DNA from: Agrocybe praecox
Taxonomy: Eukaryota; Basidiomycota; Agaricomycetes; Agaricales; Agrocybaceae
Direction of reading: 5' to 3'
Assembly (NCBI GenBank): GCA_964017145.1
Contig: OZ024840.1
Location: forward strand, 3,472,001 to 3,536,000
Length of the DNA: 64,000 nt
The first letter of the stretch is position 1; every line of letters starts with the position of its first letter. Of this stretch, positions 23,586 to 36,200 are shown piece by piece. Both the position numbers and the translations under genes were made by a program. The notes beneath the pieces are model-generated. The model did not search any database. It was given only the letters and a program-made list of their open reading frames with translations, and was not told the origin of the DNA.

Positions 23586-24681
23586 ACAGGTGGGTAGTAC
23601 AATACGCGTGTGAGTATATAATGGGGGCTTGGACAAGGAGAAGAAAGTTAGGAAAAATTTCGGTTTTCTAGACTTCAAGGGAAATGAAAGATGTCGTTTT
23701 GGAGATGAAAAATACAAGGATGGAGCTAATCTTTTCATTTTCATTAGTGCTGTGGGTGGGAGATATATATTTACACTTACATAGTAATACCACCTCGAAC
23801 CGACTGGGCAAGGTCTAGAAAAGAGAGAGATTGATGAGTATGCATAGCTTTGCCTAAAACTTGGCTGTACATACATATCAATCGAGGCAAGCCCTCACGG
23901 GAGCGGGATTACACCGCTCTAAATTGTCGGGATCCAGTCGGGAGTCTGTTTGGTGTATGAATAAATATAGCTAAGACCACTTTGAAGCGTCCGAAGGTTA
24001 CGGGGGTGAGACGATCAAGAGTCGGAGGGGGGGAGTAGAAAGGGGATTACGGTAATACACAACATGCATGCACGCATGGGCTGGCAGAGAAATGATGTAT
24101 GTTTTTTTAATACCACTTGGTCGTGTCTGTGTGAATTGATCAATCCTTCAATTGCGGTGCGGCATGAGATAGGAATTTAACCTCTCCTTTTCACCGATCT
24201 TGTCTTGTGTCCTGTCCTGTCTTAGAGTCTGAGTCTAGTAGTAGTGGTAGCTGGCCAGCATTAGCTCGGGTTATTTTAGGTATGTGGACTGTGGCGAGCA
24301 TTTTCGTTGACGTGCGCGTGCGTGTGTGTGTGCGTTGCTGCGTCGAGGCCTAGCTCCGATTTTCACTTACTTGTTCCGTAGAGGAGATTGAGATTGATAT
24401 TTTTTTTATTAGAACCCCCCTCTTGGCTCCCATCCGTCCATCGCGTCCATTTCTATTTCTTGAGACCGGTCATATCAATTGTCTGACTGACGGACTGAAT
24501 TCCACATCGCCTCTTCAGCTCATTCCCTGTTGAGCCGTGGCAATTGTTCTGAGGTAACCACAGTGGTGAGTGTTTATATTGACGACTCTTTCTTGGGATC
24601 CTTGTGTGTGCGTTTTCCCTTTGGCTGACTTGATTTTTCGCAAAGTACTCCACCAAACGACACGACGACATTGAACATTTG

Positions 24682-24698
24682 GACAGACAGACAGACAG
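24682..24698. repeat. GACA tetranucleotide repeat
   Basis: Four tandem GACA units in the 5' leader, about 35 bases before the likely start codon at 24733. Confidence 0.75.
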
Positions 24699-24732
24699 CT
24701 GCCTGGATACGATCTCAGAGACCGTCAAGAGC

Positions 24733-27601
24733 ATGAGGGAAGAAAGAGAAAACCACGCTGGGAATGGCAGAGGAAAGAAGAGAGAATCGATAATGCAGCG
24801 ATCAAAGTTGATTATTTCGCCAAACATTGATGCGTTGTTGGAATTTGAGGAAAAGAGACGACAGGAAGCGGGAGGGTGGAGCAGCCCAGACTCGTCGCAG
24901 TTCTCGCCTACTCTTTCGCCTACTACCATGTCCCAACGACAGCTTTCCCCGCAGTCCTCTTCGCCGATAGTAGGTCTACCCCCGCCCCCTAGAAAAGTCA
25001 GGAGGATCGGTGAAGTGAAAAAGCCAGTTCAGCAACAGCAAATGAGTCAAGTTGAGCCGACAAGAAATCCATGGATTAACCGAGCGCCTACGCTGGACGA
25101 GGTGCTTCGAGGTTGGTGTTTCGGAAAAAAAAATTAAAAAAATTCTAAAACAAATTTGCAGGAGTGGATACCGCCATGCCGCGACGACCCTTGATTTCTC
25201 ACGGACAACAGGCGTCGGTGTCGTCTATTGACTCTGCCTCTTCTTACAGCCCACCATCCACAGCAGACGATCATCATCGTGTCAGCATTTCCAGCATTGT
25301 TTATCCTCCCAGCGACGCACATTCACATTCACAGTCACTGGACATGGCTGCTCACCGCACTTCCTTCATTGAAATTTACTCTCCCGCCGACCCTACCTTT
25401 AATATCCACGACGAGCCTCTTTCACCCATAAATTTCGCAAACTCTCCAGTTTCAGACGATTCTTATTCTTCAAAACCTCCTATTCCAACAACCCCGAAAC
25501 CTCTTTTTTCTCGTCCAATGCTCAGGTCAAGGCATTCGTCCCCAAGGACGTCTCCTTCTCCTCCAGCAGATCGCGACACTCATCTTCCTCCCACAACGAA
25601 TTTCCTGGACCTCGAGGAGCGTGCAGAGCTCATCAAAAAAACCCGTAAACTTGCAAGAGTCTTTGGCCAGACGCCCGGTGCCGAAGCCATGGCTCAACAA
25701 GACACCGGTTACTCCTCCGGCTCATCGCTTTACCTGGCTGGTAGACCCAGACGTCGTGGCGCAACAGCTTTCAATCTCTCCAGTCCACGTAGACATTCCA
25801 TGCCACTTTCGCCCGACGACGTCTCTTTTCTAAGCGTCGTCAGCCCATCGTTCGACGCCCCCTCTTTCATTTCACGATCCGAGTCTCCGCCATTAGCATC
25901 ACCCGCTGATATCCCTCGCGCTACTAGGCCCAGGCACAGGCAGAAGCATAAGCACAGCAAAACAACCCAAATCAGATCAAGCTCCCCAATGTCGTTTATT
26001 GATCTCTCGGATGAGGAAGCTGCCGCTGCCGCTACTGCAACGACTCTGAACGCCACCACCACAAATCCGCCAACCGCTGTTAATATACAGCCACCGGGAT
26101 CTCCAAGCCAGTCCATATTGGAAATCATGCAAGTCAACGACCCTGTTGAGGAGGAGCGCAAGAGGAAACGGGAGCGTCTCGCCAAGCTCCATCGTTTCTT
26201 GGGCTCACGAGTGCCTGCACACTTGGTGCTGGGTGTTGATGACTTTGAGTCTTCTCTCCCGCTTCCTCAGCTCACACCTCCTTTATCTTCTGAGAGCGAA
26301 GGGAACGGCAACCCACGCAGGGTATGGCTCAGGCGAAGGAGGAGCAGCTCCGTGGTGCTCACTCCAACCCAATGGCCCGACGACTTGGAAAGAGTCAAGG
26401 AGGAGCTCGATGATAAAGAAAAGGCCCTGAACGTCCGTCGTGCTCAGAAAATGGAAAAGGTGTGTTTTCTCATCTACTAACCGTCAACTACTATGCTAAT
26501 GCATATCCATAGGTATTCGGCGTCGCCCCACCTCTTACGATGTACCATACACGACACTGCCCTCCGGGATTGCCACCTACTAAAGGGTTGCCGCCCGTCC
26601 CCGTTACCACTGGTTCCCTACTGTCCACCTCACCTTCATCCCCATCTGTCCTAGCCCCACGAAACTTAATGACCATCCGTCCGAGCAACAATGCCAACAG
26701 CAACGGCAAGCCAAGGTCCAAACGGCACACACGTCCAGGAACATCCGAGTCCAGCAAACAGCTCCTACCAAAAGGCACTAGTAGCACTGGATACACGGAT
26801 AATCAAGACTTCAATGACGACGACCATCAGTACACGACAACGCCTGCTTCTCCAGAAGCTGACACTAATGCCCGACACTCACTTATTTATAACCATTATC
26901 AACATTCACTGAATTCGTTGACTGACATTCTAGACAGGGTGAGTAAAAACATCAGTCTATTTATAATTACTATAAATTTAGCGCTCGTTGCTTATTTTTG
27001 TCCGTTTTTGTAGGACGATAGAGAATCGCTTGCGGAGCTACACCAATATTTGAACGATATGGATACGACGACGCCTACGGCGGACGAGTTCAGCCAGCGC
27101 GAACAACAACCCCCTTCGCCGGGTGTTGGTGGTCCCATTACGTTCGCTGCGAATCCCTACCTCATCGACCTCGGCCATCCGGAAAGAGAAGGCAGAGACA
27201 GACGCGCCTCCATCGCCTCCACCATCAAATCCGAACGTCGCCGATCCCTCCCCGCACGCACGTCTATGATCTCCATCGCGTCCGAGTACAGCATTATGGC
27301 GACACCCAAGGCGGAGGTGACGACATTCCAGGTGCGCAGGCGCCGCGCGGCGAAGCTCACGCAGTTCTTTGGAGTGAACTACCGCGAGCTTGTGACCGAT
27401 GTTTTGGAGAGCATTGAGATTGGGGTGGAGCATGAGAGGAAGAGAGGGACGTTGCGGGCTGAGGAAGTTGAGGTTTGTGTTTTTTTCTTTTTGCTTGTGT
27501 TGTTTGGACCGATTGGATTGACGAATTTGTTCCCTTTTTTTCTCTAGGACTTGCGCTCGATACTCAGGAACCTCAAGTCAAAGCGTAATGGGCTTCCTTG
27601 A
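24733..27601 (+). CDS. Disordered fungal protein with four K-L-x-x-F-F-G motifs
   Basis: Five exons (24733-25111, 25162-26459, 26513-26938, 27014-27472, 27548-27601) give 871 residues; all junctions are GT-AG and keep frame. I cannot name it. Most of the chain is Ser/Pro-rich and disordered with many SP/TP sites, suggesting phosphorylation. Inside it sits a short motif four times: TRKLARVFG (25641-25667), LAKLHRFLG (26178-26204), AQKMEKVFG (split by the intron at 26459/26513) and AAKLTQFFG (27347-27373). The last copy is followed by a conserved-looking helical end, NYRELVTDVLESIEIGVEHE and LRSILRNLKSKRNGLP. Each copy is preceded by a charged, probably helical stretch. The start is the first in-frame ATG; MQRSKLIISPN at 24793 is an alternative. 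A binding platform for a protein that reads the motif is a reasonable inference, not shown. Confidence 0.72.
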
Positions 27602-28181
27602 ATTCTCAAAACATGAAACCTATTCATCTTCATAATCGACACATTCATCCACTAGCATCCACTAGCATCATTATGAGCAACACCAGCATATCTTTGGGAC
27701 GACCAATGAAACGAACAAGCGAACGACGAACACTTCATCTATCAATCTATTATACATTATATATCCAACCATGACCTATACGGAACATTAATTATATTTC
27801 CCATCTGTGTTATATCCTGTCTCTCCTTATCTCTCTTTTTCTTGTGTTTTTTTTTTCGTTCATCATTTCATTCCTCTTTTTCTTTTCTTTTCTACCAAAG
27901 GTTTCATCAAACTATCCACACACCCACTCATCATCACTATATGCCCCCCTTTTCAGCTTATAAAAAATTGTGTAATAATTTAGGCAGCTGCTCTCCCTTT
28001 CCTTCATGTACCTAATAGTGTCCAATACATCATCCATCATCCATCACTACTAAACTATCAAAAATTATAGTTTCATTCACATCATATCATATCAGTTCAA
28101 AACTTCACAAGCGCAGGTATTACTTATCTATTATCGTTGTCATCCGCGGATGTATCGTGTACTATATAAAAGTCATGCATA
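27602..28181. other. Intergenic, convergent 3' ends
   Basis: About 580 bases between convergent stops, very pyrimidine-rich (27780-27960) with CATC-type simple repeats near 28030-28055. No gene signal. Confidence 0.6.
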
Positions 28182-31100
28182 TCATAGGATTACCAGATCT
28201 CCACGACATGAATGACACCAGAATACATGCGACTCGTCTAAGAATTGCGGACGGTGATGAAGTTGATGGCTGTTGCTGTGGTACGTACTAGCAGCGGACG
28301 ATGTCTTTGAATGCGAATGGGTATGTGAGTGGTCGTGTCCATGATGATCATGGTGCCCGTGCCCATTTTCAGAGTGCACCGGGGATAAAGCACGAGAAGG
28401 CGGTATGGACAGCGGCGAGGGCTGTTTGTTCTCGCTGTCGATGCGCGCTTTAAGCATGCTCAAGCTGACCTTGCGCTTGTGAGCCGTTTCGGGCGTCATA
28501 ACGTGGTCGAAGATAGTCCGCGATAGCGGTGCTTGCATGTTGCTCGGTCGGTGTGAATTCAAGGACGAACGACGTGTTGAATCATTGACATCCATGGCAC
28601 GACTCGACGGTCTCGACGGCTGCCCCCCTCCTCCCAGCCGTGAACTCGGACGAAGCTTCGATATCTGGTCTTCCAGAACATTGATCTGTTTCTGCAGCGT
28701 GTGATTGATGCTTTCCTTGTCGAAAATAGTGTTCTCCAGTGCTCTGATCTGAGCTGTGGCCGCTGACAGGTCCATTGCGTGTTGTTGCCTGATAGAACTT
28801 AGAAGCTCTTCGTCGAGCGAGCGTTGCGGGTCTTCCGTAGACGGAGAGTTGACTGTTTCGCGCAGATGCTCGATTTCGTTGTCCCTCGTGCTGATTTCAG
28901 CTCGCAGAGCTTCGATCTCGTTTTGTGCCCGTTCGAGGAATTCTTGTTCTTCCTCCTGCAAATATTAGGGTTTGGCAATTAGTTGTTTTTTCAAGAGTTC
29001 CTTATAGTGGAACTACTTACATTAGCCTTCGACCTGGCATCTACCTCGTTTCTCAAAGACTCCAGTTCTTCCTCTTGGGACTGGGTCTGTGCTTTCAGAC
29101 GTTCTACTTCCTCGACACGGCGTGACGTTTCTTGGTGAAGGTTTGTTCGCTGGGACTCCAGGTTCCGCAAACTTGCCAGGGCCGAGTCCAGCTCCTCCTG
29201 GAGTTCGGCGTGCGCTTTCTGTAAAGTTGTCGTACCATTCCGAACTTCGCGATGCCTTTTCTCCTGTTCCATTGAACGTTCTTTCCACGTCTCTTCGACC
29301 TTTTCCAACTGATCGCGAGCTTCCCCTAGATCGTTTTCCAGTTGTGAGATGACATTGTCCTTATTCCTAATGGAATGCTCTAGGCTTTCGATCTTCTCGG
29401 ATAGCTCGAGTTTCGCAGCTGTGAGTTCGACAATCTTCGGGCGCATTTCCTCAAGTGCTTGCATTAGTTTCGTCCCTTCGCCCTGTAAGCTTCTTTGTGT
29501 CCTCTCTGCATCTTCGGCCCTCCTGCTGGCGGCCTTCACCTCATTCTGAAGGTGCTGAGTTTGTTTGGTTGATGATGTTAATGCAGCTGCGGCCTGACCA
29601 AGTTTCTCCTCGTACTCCTTGATCGATACCTGGCGAGATTCCGACAGTGATTGGAACTTAGATTTTTGTTCTGAGGTAGATACCAGGTCCTTCTTGGCAG
29701 ATGCGACTTCTTCAAGGACGCTGGACAGTTTGGACTCGAGCTCCGATATCTTTGCGGTAAGTTCGGGTTCTTTTGCAGAACCCTCGTTAAATTTTTGTTC
29801 CAAACTGTCTCGTTCTGATTTCAAAGAGGTGTGGGACTATTTTGATTCAGTTTTCATTTATTTTGTCCATGAGAATGTTCTGCACCTGCTTGAGTTTTGA
29901 CAACTGAAACTCTAGTTCATCTGCTCGGTCTTGAGTATTCTTCAAAGACTCTTCCAGACGTTCCACACGGTCATCGCTTTGTATTTGCTCTTCAAGTTCG
30001 TGAAGACGACGCTTGAAGTCGTCGGCTTCTTTGCGTGACTCAGCAGCGGTGGCCGTAGTAATTTGGAGGTGGCGTTCCTAAAGGTTGTTGTCAGTGTTTT
30101 CAAGGATTAACCAAACATTTCAATACATACTTGTTCTTTATAGCGCTCCGATAGCTCCTTTTCCTTCGCTTCAAAATTTGTTGCGCGTTCCGATGCATCT
30201 CGCAGCTCTGCCTCAAGCTGAGACGCTCGACCTTCTAGATCCTGTGCCTTGGCGTGTTCAGTTTCAAGCTGGTCTTCCATGGTTTGCATCTCTAAGAAAT
30301 AATATTTAGCTTGAAAATAAATTTGATGCGCTGGTATGCATACTTGATTCGAGGTCATCGTATTTTTGCAATTCGGATGTAAGATGTGCCTTTTCTGTCA
30401 CCAGGATTGCCACAGTTCGTCTTTCATTTTCGAGAGCTAGATCTGCGTCTTCTTGTAGTTTTCGTTGACTCTCCTGAAGTTCTTGGACAGTTTTATGTTC
30501 GGTTTCCAACGCAGCTTCAGCTTGCCGTACAGCTGGGAAATAACCCTTAGCATATACTCTGCATTAAGATTTGTAGTAGGCTTACCTGTTTCTAATACTT
30601 CAAGCTGCTTAACTTTGCCAATCAATGACTCATGTTCGTGAGCCAAAGAATCTAATTGCCTGACTTTAATCGTCAGAGCCTCCTTTTCTTTGGTAATAGA
30701 ATCCAACTGATTGACTTTGGATGCCAGAACTTCATTCTCTTTAGCGAGAGAGTCGAGCTCCTTGACTTTGGCTATCAAAAGTCCGTTCTCTGTGGAAAGG
30801 GAATCTAGCTGCTTGACTTTTGCTGCAAGAGATTCATTCTCTTTGGCAAGAGACTCTAATTTGGCAACCAGAGTATAATTCTCTCTGGTGAGAGACTCAA
30901 TCTTGCCATTTAGATGCTCATTATCAAGAGGAGGTTGTAGTTTAGGAGGGACTTCAGACGGAGTCTCGACAACTTGTGGGGGAGGAGGCAGAGTCGGAGC
31001 ACTAGCTGAGGCTGAAGTCCCATTTGTCGCTGGAGGTGACTGTACAGGGGACAATGACGATATCCACGAAGTATCGGAAGTATCTTTAGAGAATCTGGAC

Positions 31101-31420
31101 AAATAGTCAACATATCCGTTCAAGTATTCATGACCACGGCGTCATGAAGCATCACCTACACGTCTCCCAAATCTTTCGTTTGCTCTTCTACAGGAGTTTC
31201 TGCTGGTGCTGGAGAGAAGGTTCTCAGTGGACTGGCAAGGGATTCGGTGTTTGAGCTGATGGCAGTTGAAGCTGAGTCTGCTGCTTTCTTCTGCTGTCGT
31301 TTCTTGAGCTATTAACATGATGAAATTAAACACTTTAGTCGAGGAAATATAGATAGAGTGATGAAGCCATACCAAGGCTTTTGCTCGTGCAGCTTTCGCT
31401 GCGCGGTCGTCTTCAGACAT
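28182..31420 (-). CDS. Long coiled-coil protein, golgin-like, with His-rich/CxxC tail
   Basis: A multi-exon gene starting MSEDDRAAKAARAKAL (31420), spliced into LKKRQQKKAADSAS. This resembles the short basic N-terminus followed by a KK-rich helix in golgins such as GM130 or yeast Bug1, so a Golgi tether is possible but inferred. A Pro-rich spacer (30930-31080) is followed by continuous heptad-type coiled coil from about 30900 down to 28680. Within it are five tandem 17-residue units with the consensus L-x-x-E-x-x-x-L-x-x-K-V-x-Q-L-D-S. After the coil comes a Ser/Arg/Pro linker, SLSMLKARIDSE, then the His-rich GHHDHHGHDHSHTHSHS and the ending DESHVFWCHSCRGDLVIL, with one CxxC. No GRIP domain is seen. 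About 950 residues, roughly eight introns. Other coiled-coil proteins (spindle pole, septum) are alternatives. Confidence 0.65.
30596..30850 (-). repeat. Five tandem 51-base units encoding 17-residue coiled-coil repeats
   Basis: On the minus strand the units read LAKENESLAAKVKQLDS, LSTENGLLIAKVKELDS, LAKENEVLASKVNQLDS, ITKEKEALTIKVRQLDS and LAHEHESLIGKVKQLEV. Each is exactly 51 bases with no gaps, a clear internal duplication series. Confidence 0.85.
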
Positions 31421-31941
31421 CGTTTAAAGGAGTTGGGTGCTCAAAAGAATTCAAGAAACAGGAAGGCAATGCTCTTCGTACTACTTCAAGGTAACAGTCG
31501 CGTCGGCTGTATATCATCATACAACCCAAAATGGAATGATGGTCGTGACGTGTCTAGGTCCTCGTAAGCTTTGGGTTAATCTTCAAGACGAGATTGCATA
31601 ATAATAAATGAATTCGCCGGTATATAAACAGTAGAAAGCAGAGCAAGACAGAGAAGAGTAAGCAAGGAAGAAAGTAATAGAGAATATGTATCGACCACGA
31701 TGAAAAGCAGTAATGCGGCATCCAAGTTAAAGAAATGCTACAGTTAACCAGTAACAACCGATTCGAGCGTCCAGAATCCATCATGTTCAAAGCTTCGCAA
31801 GTAAGTAATAGATTGATCATATAAGATGTCGGACACCCAATCGTAATTGGTTTTGACCGGCTGAAAGGAAGGAGGGTGAATCGTCTTCTATTGAAGAGGG
31901 TGAGGAAACCGAGACCGAGACCGAAAAGAAAAATAGTGTGT
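31421..31941. other. Intergenic, tandem minus-strand genes
   Basis: About 520 bases containing the promoter and leader of the coiled-coil gene and the 3' flank of the G-beta gene. No further gene recognised. Confidence 0.5.
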
Positions 31942-33207
31942 CTACGCCCAAACCTGTATTGACGATGGTAAATGCGCGGTCTACAAGTCAAAATGAATGC
32001 ACATACCCTGAGAGTGCTGTCCCAACTGCCCGTGCAAAGGGCCATGCCATCAACACTGACACCTAAGCAGCTGACTCTGTTTTCATGACCTGTCAAAACT
32101 CCGACACGTTCTCCTTTGAGGGTATCCCAGACGTTGCATGTCCAGTCGTCGTAACCACCAAACAAAATACGACCAGAAATCGAAAAGGCAACCGATGTAA
32201 TACCACAGAGGATGTTATCATGTGTGAAAGCATTCAACTCGCGATCAGCACGAATATCAAATAGACGACACGAAGCGTCGTCGGAACCAGTAGCAAAGGC
32301 ATCGCCGTTGGGGAAGAACCTGAAGGAGACGATTTAGGCTTATCGACAAATAAGACATGTATATGAACTTACTGTACTGCGTTGATGTCTGATTCATGGC
32401 CAGTGAAGGTTTGGGTAGCGCGACCAGATCTGATATCCCAAAGCTTGGCGGTTGCATCACAGGCACCAGAAACGAAGACATTCTGATTTGGTCCTAAGGA
32501 CAAACTGAAGGCAAATTGTCAGAAAAAACTGTCTATTGTATGTCATTAGTAGAGCATACCTCATAACATCTCCAGTATGATCACTGAATTCCATTACTCG
32601 TACTCCGGCTTCAATATCCCAAAGCATACAAGTCATGTCACCCGAACTTGTGACAATTTGGCGGTCATTGATGAAGCGACAGCAACTGAGATACCCAGAG
32701 TGAGCGCTCAATTCTTTGGCACCCTTGGTGCTTGTGCCATCTTTGGCATTCAAACTGTAGATGGAACAGATGTTATCGAGACCACCACATGCTACGAAGT
32801 TGCCGGAGGGTGAGTAAGCGCATGTCATGACCCAGCTGGACCGCAGGGGGATGGCGTGAACTTTGTTGGTAGTGTAAGCGTCCCAGACAATTAGTTTTCC
32901 GTCCTGAGAAGCAGACACGAGATGGCGACGATCGGCGGCCCAGTGCATGGCATAAATCTTCGCCAAATGACCCCTGAGGGCTCTTCGAGGACGCATGACA
33001 ATACGGGGTAGTGCATCCACTTCAGCAGCCATGGCACGCACTACGAGACGGTGATGCTTTAGAATACGCCCAGTCGAGTACGTAGCATTACTCACAGCTA
33101 GTATCCGCCGACGATTCTCGCTTCGCTCTGATTTTTTCCTTCAGGCTTTCTGCCTCTCGTCGCGCGGCGGCGATACGCTCTTGAATGTCACCTTGGTTTT
33201 GAGACAT
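31942..33207 (-). CDS. Heterotrimeric G-protein beta subunit
   Basis: Seven-bladed WD40 partner of G-gamma and G-alpha at the plasma membrane; in basidiomycetes such subunits act in pheromone, nutrient and cAMP signalling (family knowledge). It starts [20 protein letters not shown], an N-terminal coiled coil that pairs with gamma, and crosses an intron into [12 protein letters not shown]. The propeller is textbook: [107 protein letters not shown], and [20 protein letters not shown] final intron splits the last blade, STLR joined to VWA before the TAG complementary to 31942-31944. About 350 residues, the normal size. Cysteine/threonine positions typical of Gpb1-type (not Gbeta5) proteins support a conventional beta. 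Very firm. Confidence 0.96.
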
Positions 33208-36200
33208 CTTGTAAGTGTGTCGAAGGGGGGAGAGAATTCAAGGAACTGAGAAAAATAGAAGTTAGAGTGATCCAAGGTGCTGAGACTAGGCAGCAACAAA
33301 GCTTACTGTCAGTGATTTGAACTAGTGAACCGTGGGAAGCAGGTTTTTCACGAGGTGAAAAAGGCGATACAGACGCTGAGACCGTACTGAACTACGAGCA
33401 GCGTCGTCAAGAGAAGGGGCTGGGGGGACGAACGGTGGTGAGAAAGGAAAAGGCTGATGTGAATGAACAGACCCCGGTTGTCCCTTGCACACCTGTTGAT
33501 GCCAGTTCTGCCCCCACCAACTCCGCAAACTGCCGGAGAATTATAACTCCTCCATGGCACCAGAATGCTTCCGCCCGTACCTCGTCCTCATAATCTTTTA
33601 TTTAAAAAATCACTCCTGTTTTCCTGATCTTTCGCAATTCACTGTTTTCCTCTACTTTTTTTTTCTACCTCCATACAATTTTTCTCTTATTAATGCCACA
33701 TTGCCTTTATGGGCAGGCCGACCTCACGCCCTTGTTCCCAGTGATGCCATCGCTGTCGGAGACCATATCATAGAGACTGTCAAAGCGGTCTACGTTTTGA
33801 CATGGACTCGATATCTGCTGGGTACTCGTGAACAAAGGACCAATTGGAGGTTTGCTGCTCGCCGTGAAGCCTAGACGATTTTTCGCAGATCGTTACAAAC
33901 ACTGTGTCACGATGTCTGTGCCTGAAATTTAAAACACTGGATAGTTTGCCAGACATCTCTGTCGGGACTTGTACAACTACCAGATACGCATTGAATGTTC
34001 CTCCACCAGCATCTAACTCTAATTAACGGGGAATTATTTTTTTCCGTTCATGTTACAATGTATGATTGCATGCCGTAAAAGTACGTTTATTTTCTCACTG
34101 CACAGATGGATCTGTTCTGATCGTAGTTTCTACAGTGCAAAATTACTCAGTTCAAGCTTCGAGTTACTTTGCTTAAATTTTCTGTAAAAATTAACTGTTG
34201 GAAGACTAGCCCATTCATGCCTTAGCTGTGCCGCACCTGCCTTCTTGGTCAACATTCCAAGTACTTGTCCCCTTCGAGGAAATAATAGTAATCATATCCA
34301 ATGCATCGCGACTTTTCGTCCATTAGCGATGTCTGGGTAACATCCTAATTTCTACTCTGGTCAATGCAGAAACTCATCAACGTGTTATCGTTACAGAAGA
34401 AGGCTCAAGGAGGTTTCAAAGTTGTGACATTGTCCGCAACAAACAGAATCCTTGCTCGACTTATCAAGAGTTATCTTTACAGGTCCAGGCTCTGGTAGCG
34501 CTCGATAAGCTGTCAGACCACCATCATACGGTTTTCGATCTTGTGACAAAAATATGTTAGCTTCTTCAAGCTTCAAGCTCCAATTGCAACTTCCGTCAAT
34601 TATACACGCCCGACAGCTTCGGGATGCTCGCGGGATCGAGGGCATCTTGGAATTTGTCGGCTACATAAACCAAGCTTGCGTCACCCTCTGCCACAGTAGA
34701 TCCATATGTGGTATGACATTGGGAGCATCTAGACGCGGACTTAAAAACAGCCTCAGTTGAATGGCATGCTTCACCCAATCAGGAAATGTCCTTATTTGTC
34801 TCCGACGAACGTCATTATCCCTGCGACATAACCACGGGAAATGAAATCGCCGTCTTCTAAATTATTGTCGGGAAGCAAGTTGCTCAGGACCACGGGAAAC
34901 ATCGATTTTACTGCTTCTCGATGTTATGCTCAGATGACTCACAGCTACATCGTAAAGATTTGACAGCCATACTCTTGACCATCGACAATTAACTGACCCA
35001 TGAAAGGCTACGAATCGTGAAAATCATACACGCCTTCTCCGCGCAAATCAGGCCTGGTAACCGGCTCCGCTTCCTTGAGGAAGAGTATCACTTCACTTCC
35101 CAGGGGATCAATAAACTTGCTTCCTAAGACCATCTGGTGGATATCTGATATAGATATCCTGCTTTCGGCCACCGAGGTTTATTTTTTCCGAGTCAGCTTG
35201 GTATGACCGCGCCGATGACTGTATACACCAATACAGGTACTTGGATCCAAGTTCCTGGAACGGTAGCAACATAACTCTCCAGTGCCTGGAGTGCGCCAAA
35301 ATTATTCTACCACAGTATCCTTTAATCGCGAAGATCTAGGAGCTGAGAGCAAAGACGAAACATGGTAAAACCGACTGGCAAGTGCTGCGTTTATTGCTTC
35401 CCTCGTCTTGTTTTCTCAATGTGATTGGCAGGTACAAACCGGCTCAACATATGTGTGTGATACCCCAATAGATCTGAGACTACCGCCTTCATCGATATTT
35501 ATTCTTGCTGTAGACCTTCAAAAGAGCGGACGCCTAACTTCCCTTTCTTGGTTGGAATCTTTCACAGGTCCAGCCCATGCCCCCACATGGACATGTGTCT
35601 GTAAGAGTGCGTCGATTCGCTGTTTGTTTGATGTCCTTACGATTGAGATGAAGATGAAATCACTCCTGATCAGTAGATGGAATAGAACGTGGACGTGGGT
35701 CTGCTTCACATAAATACATGGCTAAAGACATCGCTGCCGACATTGCTTGGGAATTTCTTGTATCTCAAGATGCTAATTAACAGACAGTCGGGGAAAATTA
35801 AAAGAAAAGAATTGTCTTCTTATTCTTCGTGTGATTTCTGTCCAAAGCTTCATAACGGATGACTGGTCGACTTGCCATGGTCTGGGCTCATCAAGCAAAC
35901 GTCAGCAAACTCAAATGTGAAGAAATCGTCGAGGAACACTTCATCAACCTAACTGTAAGTCTGGGAATTCTCCTCGTTCTTTTTATTTTTTCCGTTAAAT
36001 TCCGCCTACGAAGAAGGAACCATTATCGGTCCGTCTCTGTGCTCATGACCTTAGAGTTACTAAGGAGGACAAGAATAGGGCAAATGATTTTGTTCCCTCG
36101 TTTTAATCTCCTGACATGGTTTGCTTGCCCCAGTGAAGTGTCCGTCAATAACTTGAATATTTTGGATTGTTAGTGGCTATTAAGGTCTTCGCCATCATCA

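Larger units (their letters stand above)
22300..24732. other. Long gene-free stretch upstream of the motif-repeat protein gene
   Basis: About 2.4 kb without a supportable gene, unusually long for this compact window. It begins with a pyrimidine-rich 3' flank (22300-22700), contains short tandem runs (GATGGG near 23547-23566, CTGG near 23571-23584) and many ATG-initiated short frames, and ends in a purine-rich leader. It could hold a long regulated promoter, a spliced 5' leader or a non-coding RNA; none can be shown here. Confidence 0.5.

Noticed and set aside
24453..24929. 158-residue minus-strand frame
   Set aside because: It overlaps the first exon of the well-supported 24733-27601 gene and has no recognisable content.
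33554..33874. 106-residue plus-strand frame after the G-beta gene
   Set aside because: Its first half comes from a T-rich leader; the end is mildly protein-like but no exon partner was found.
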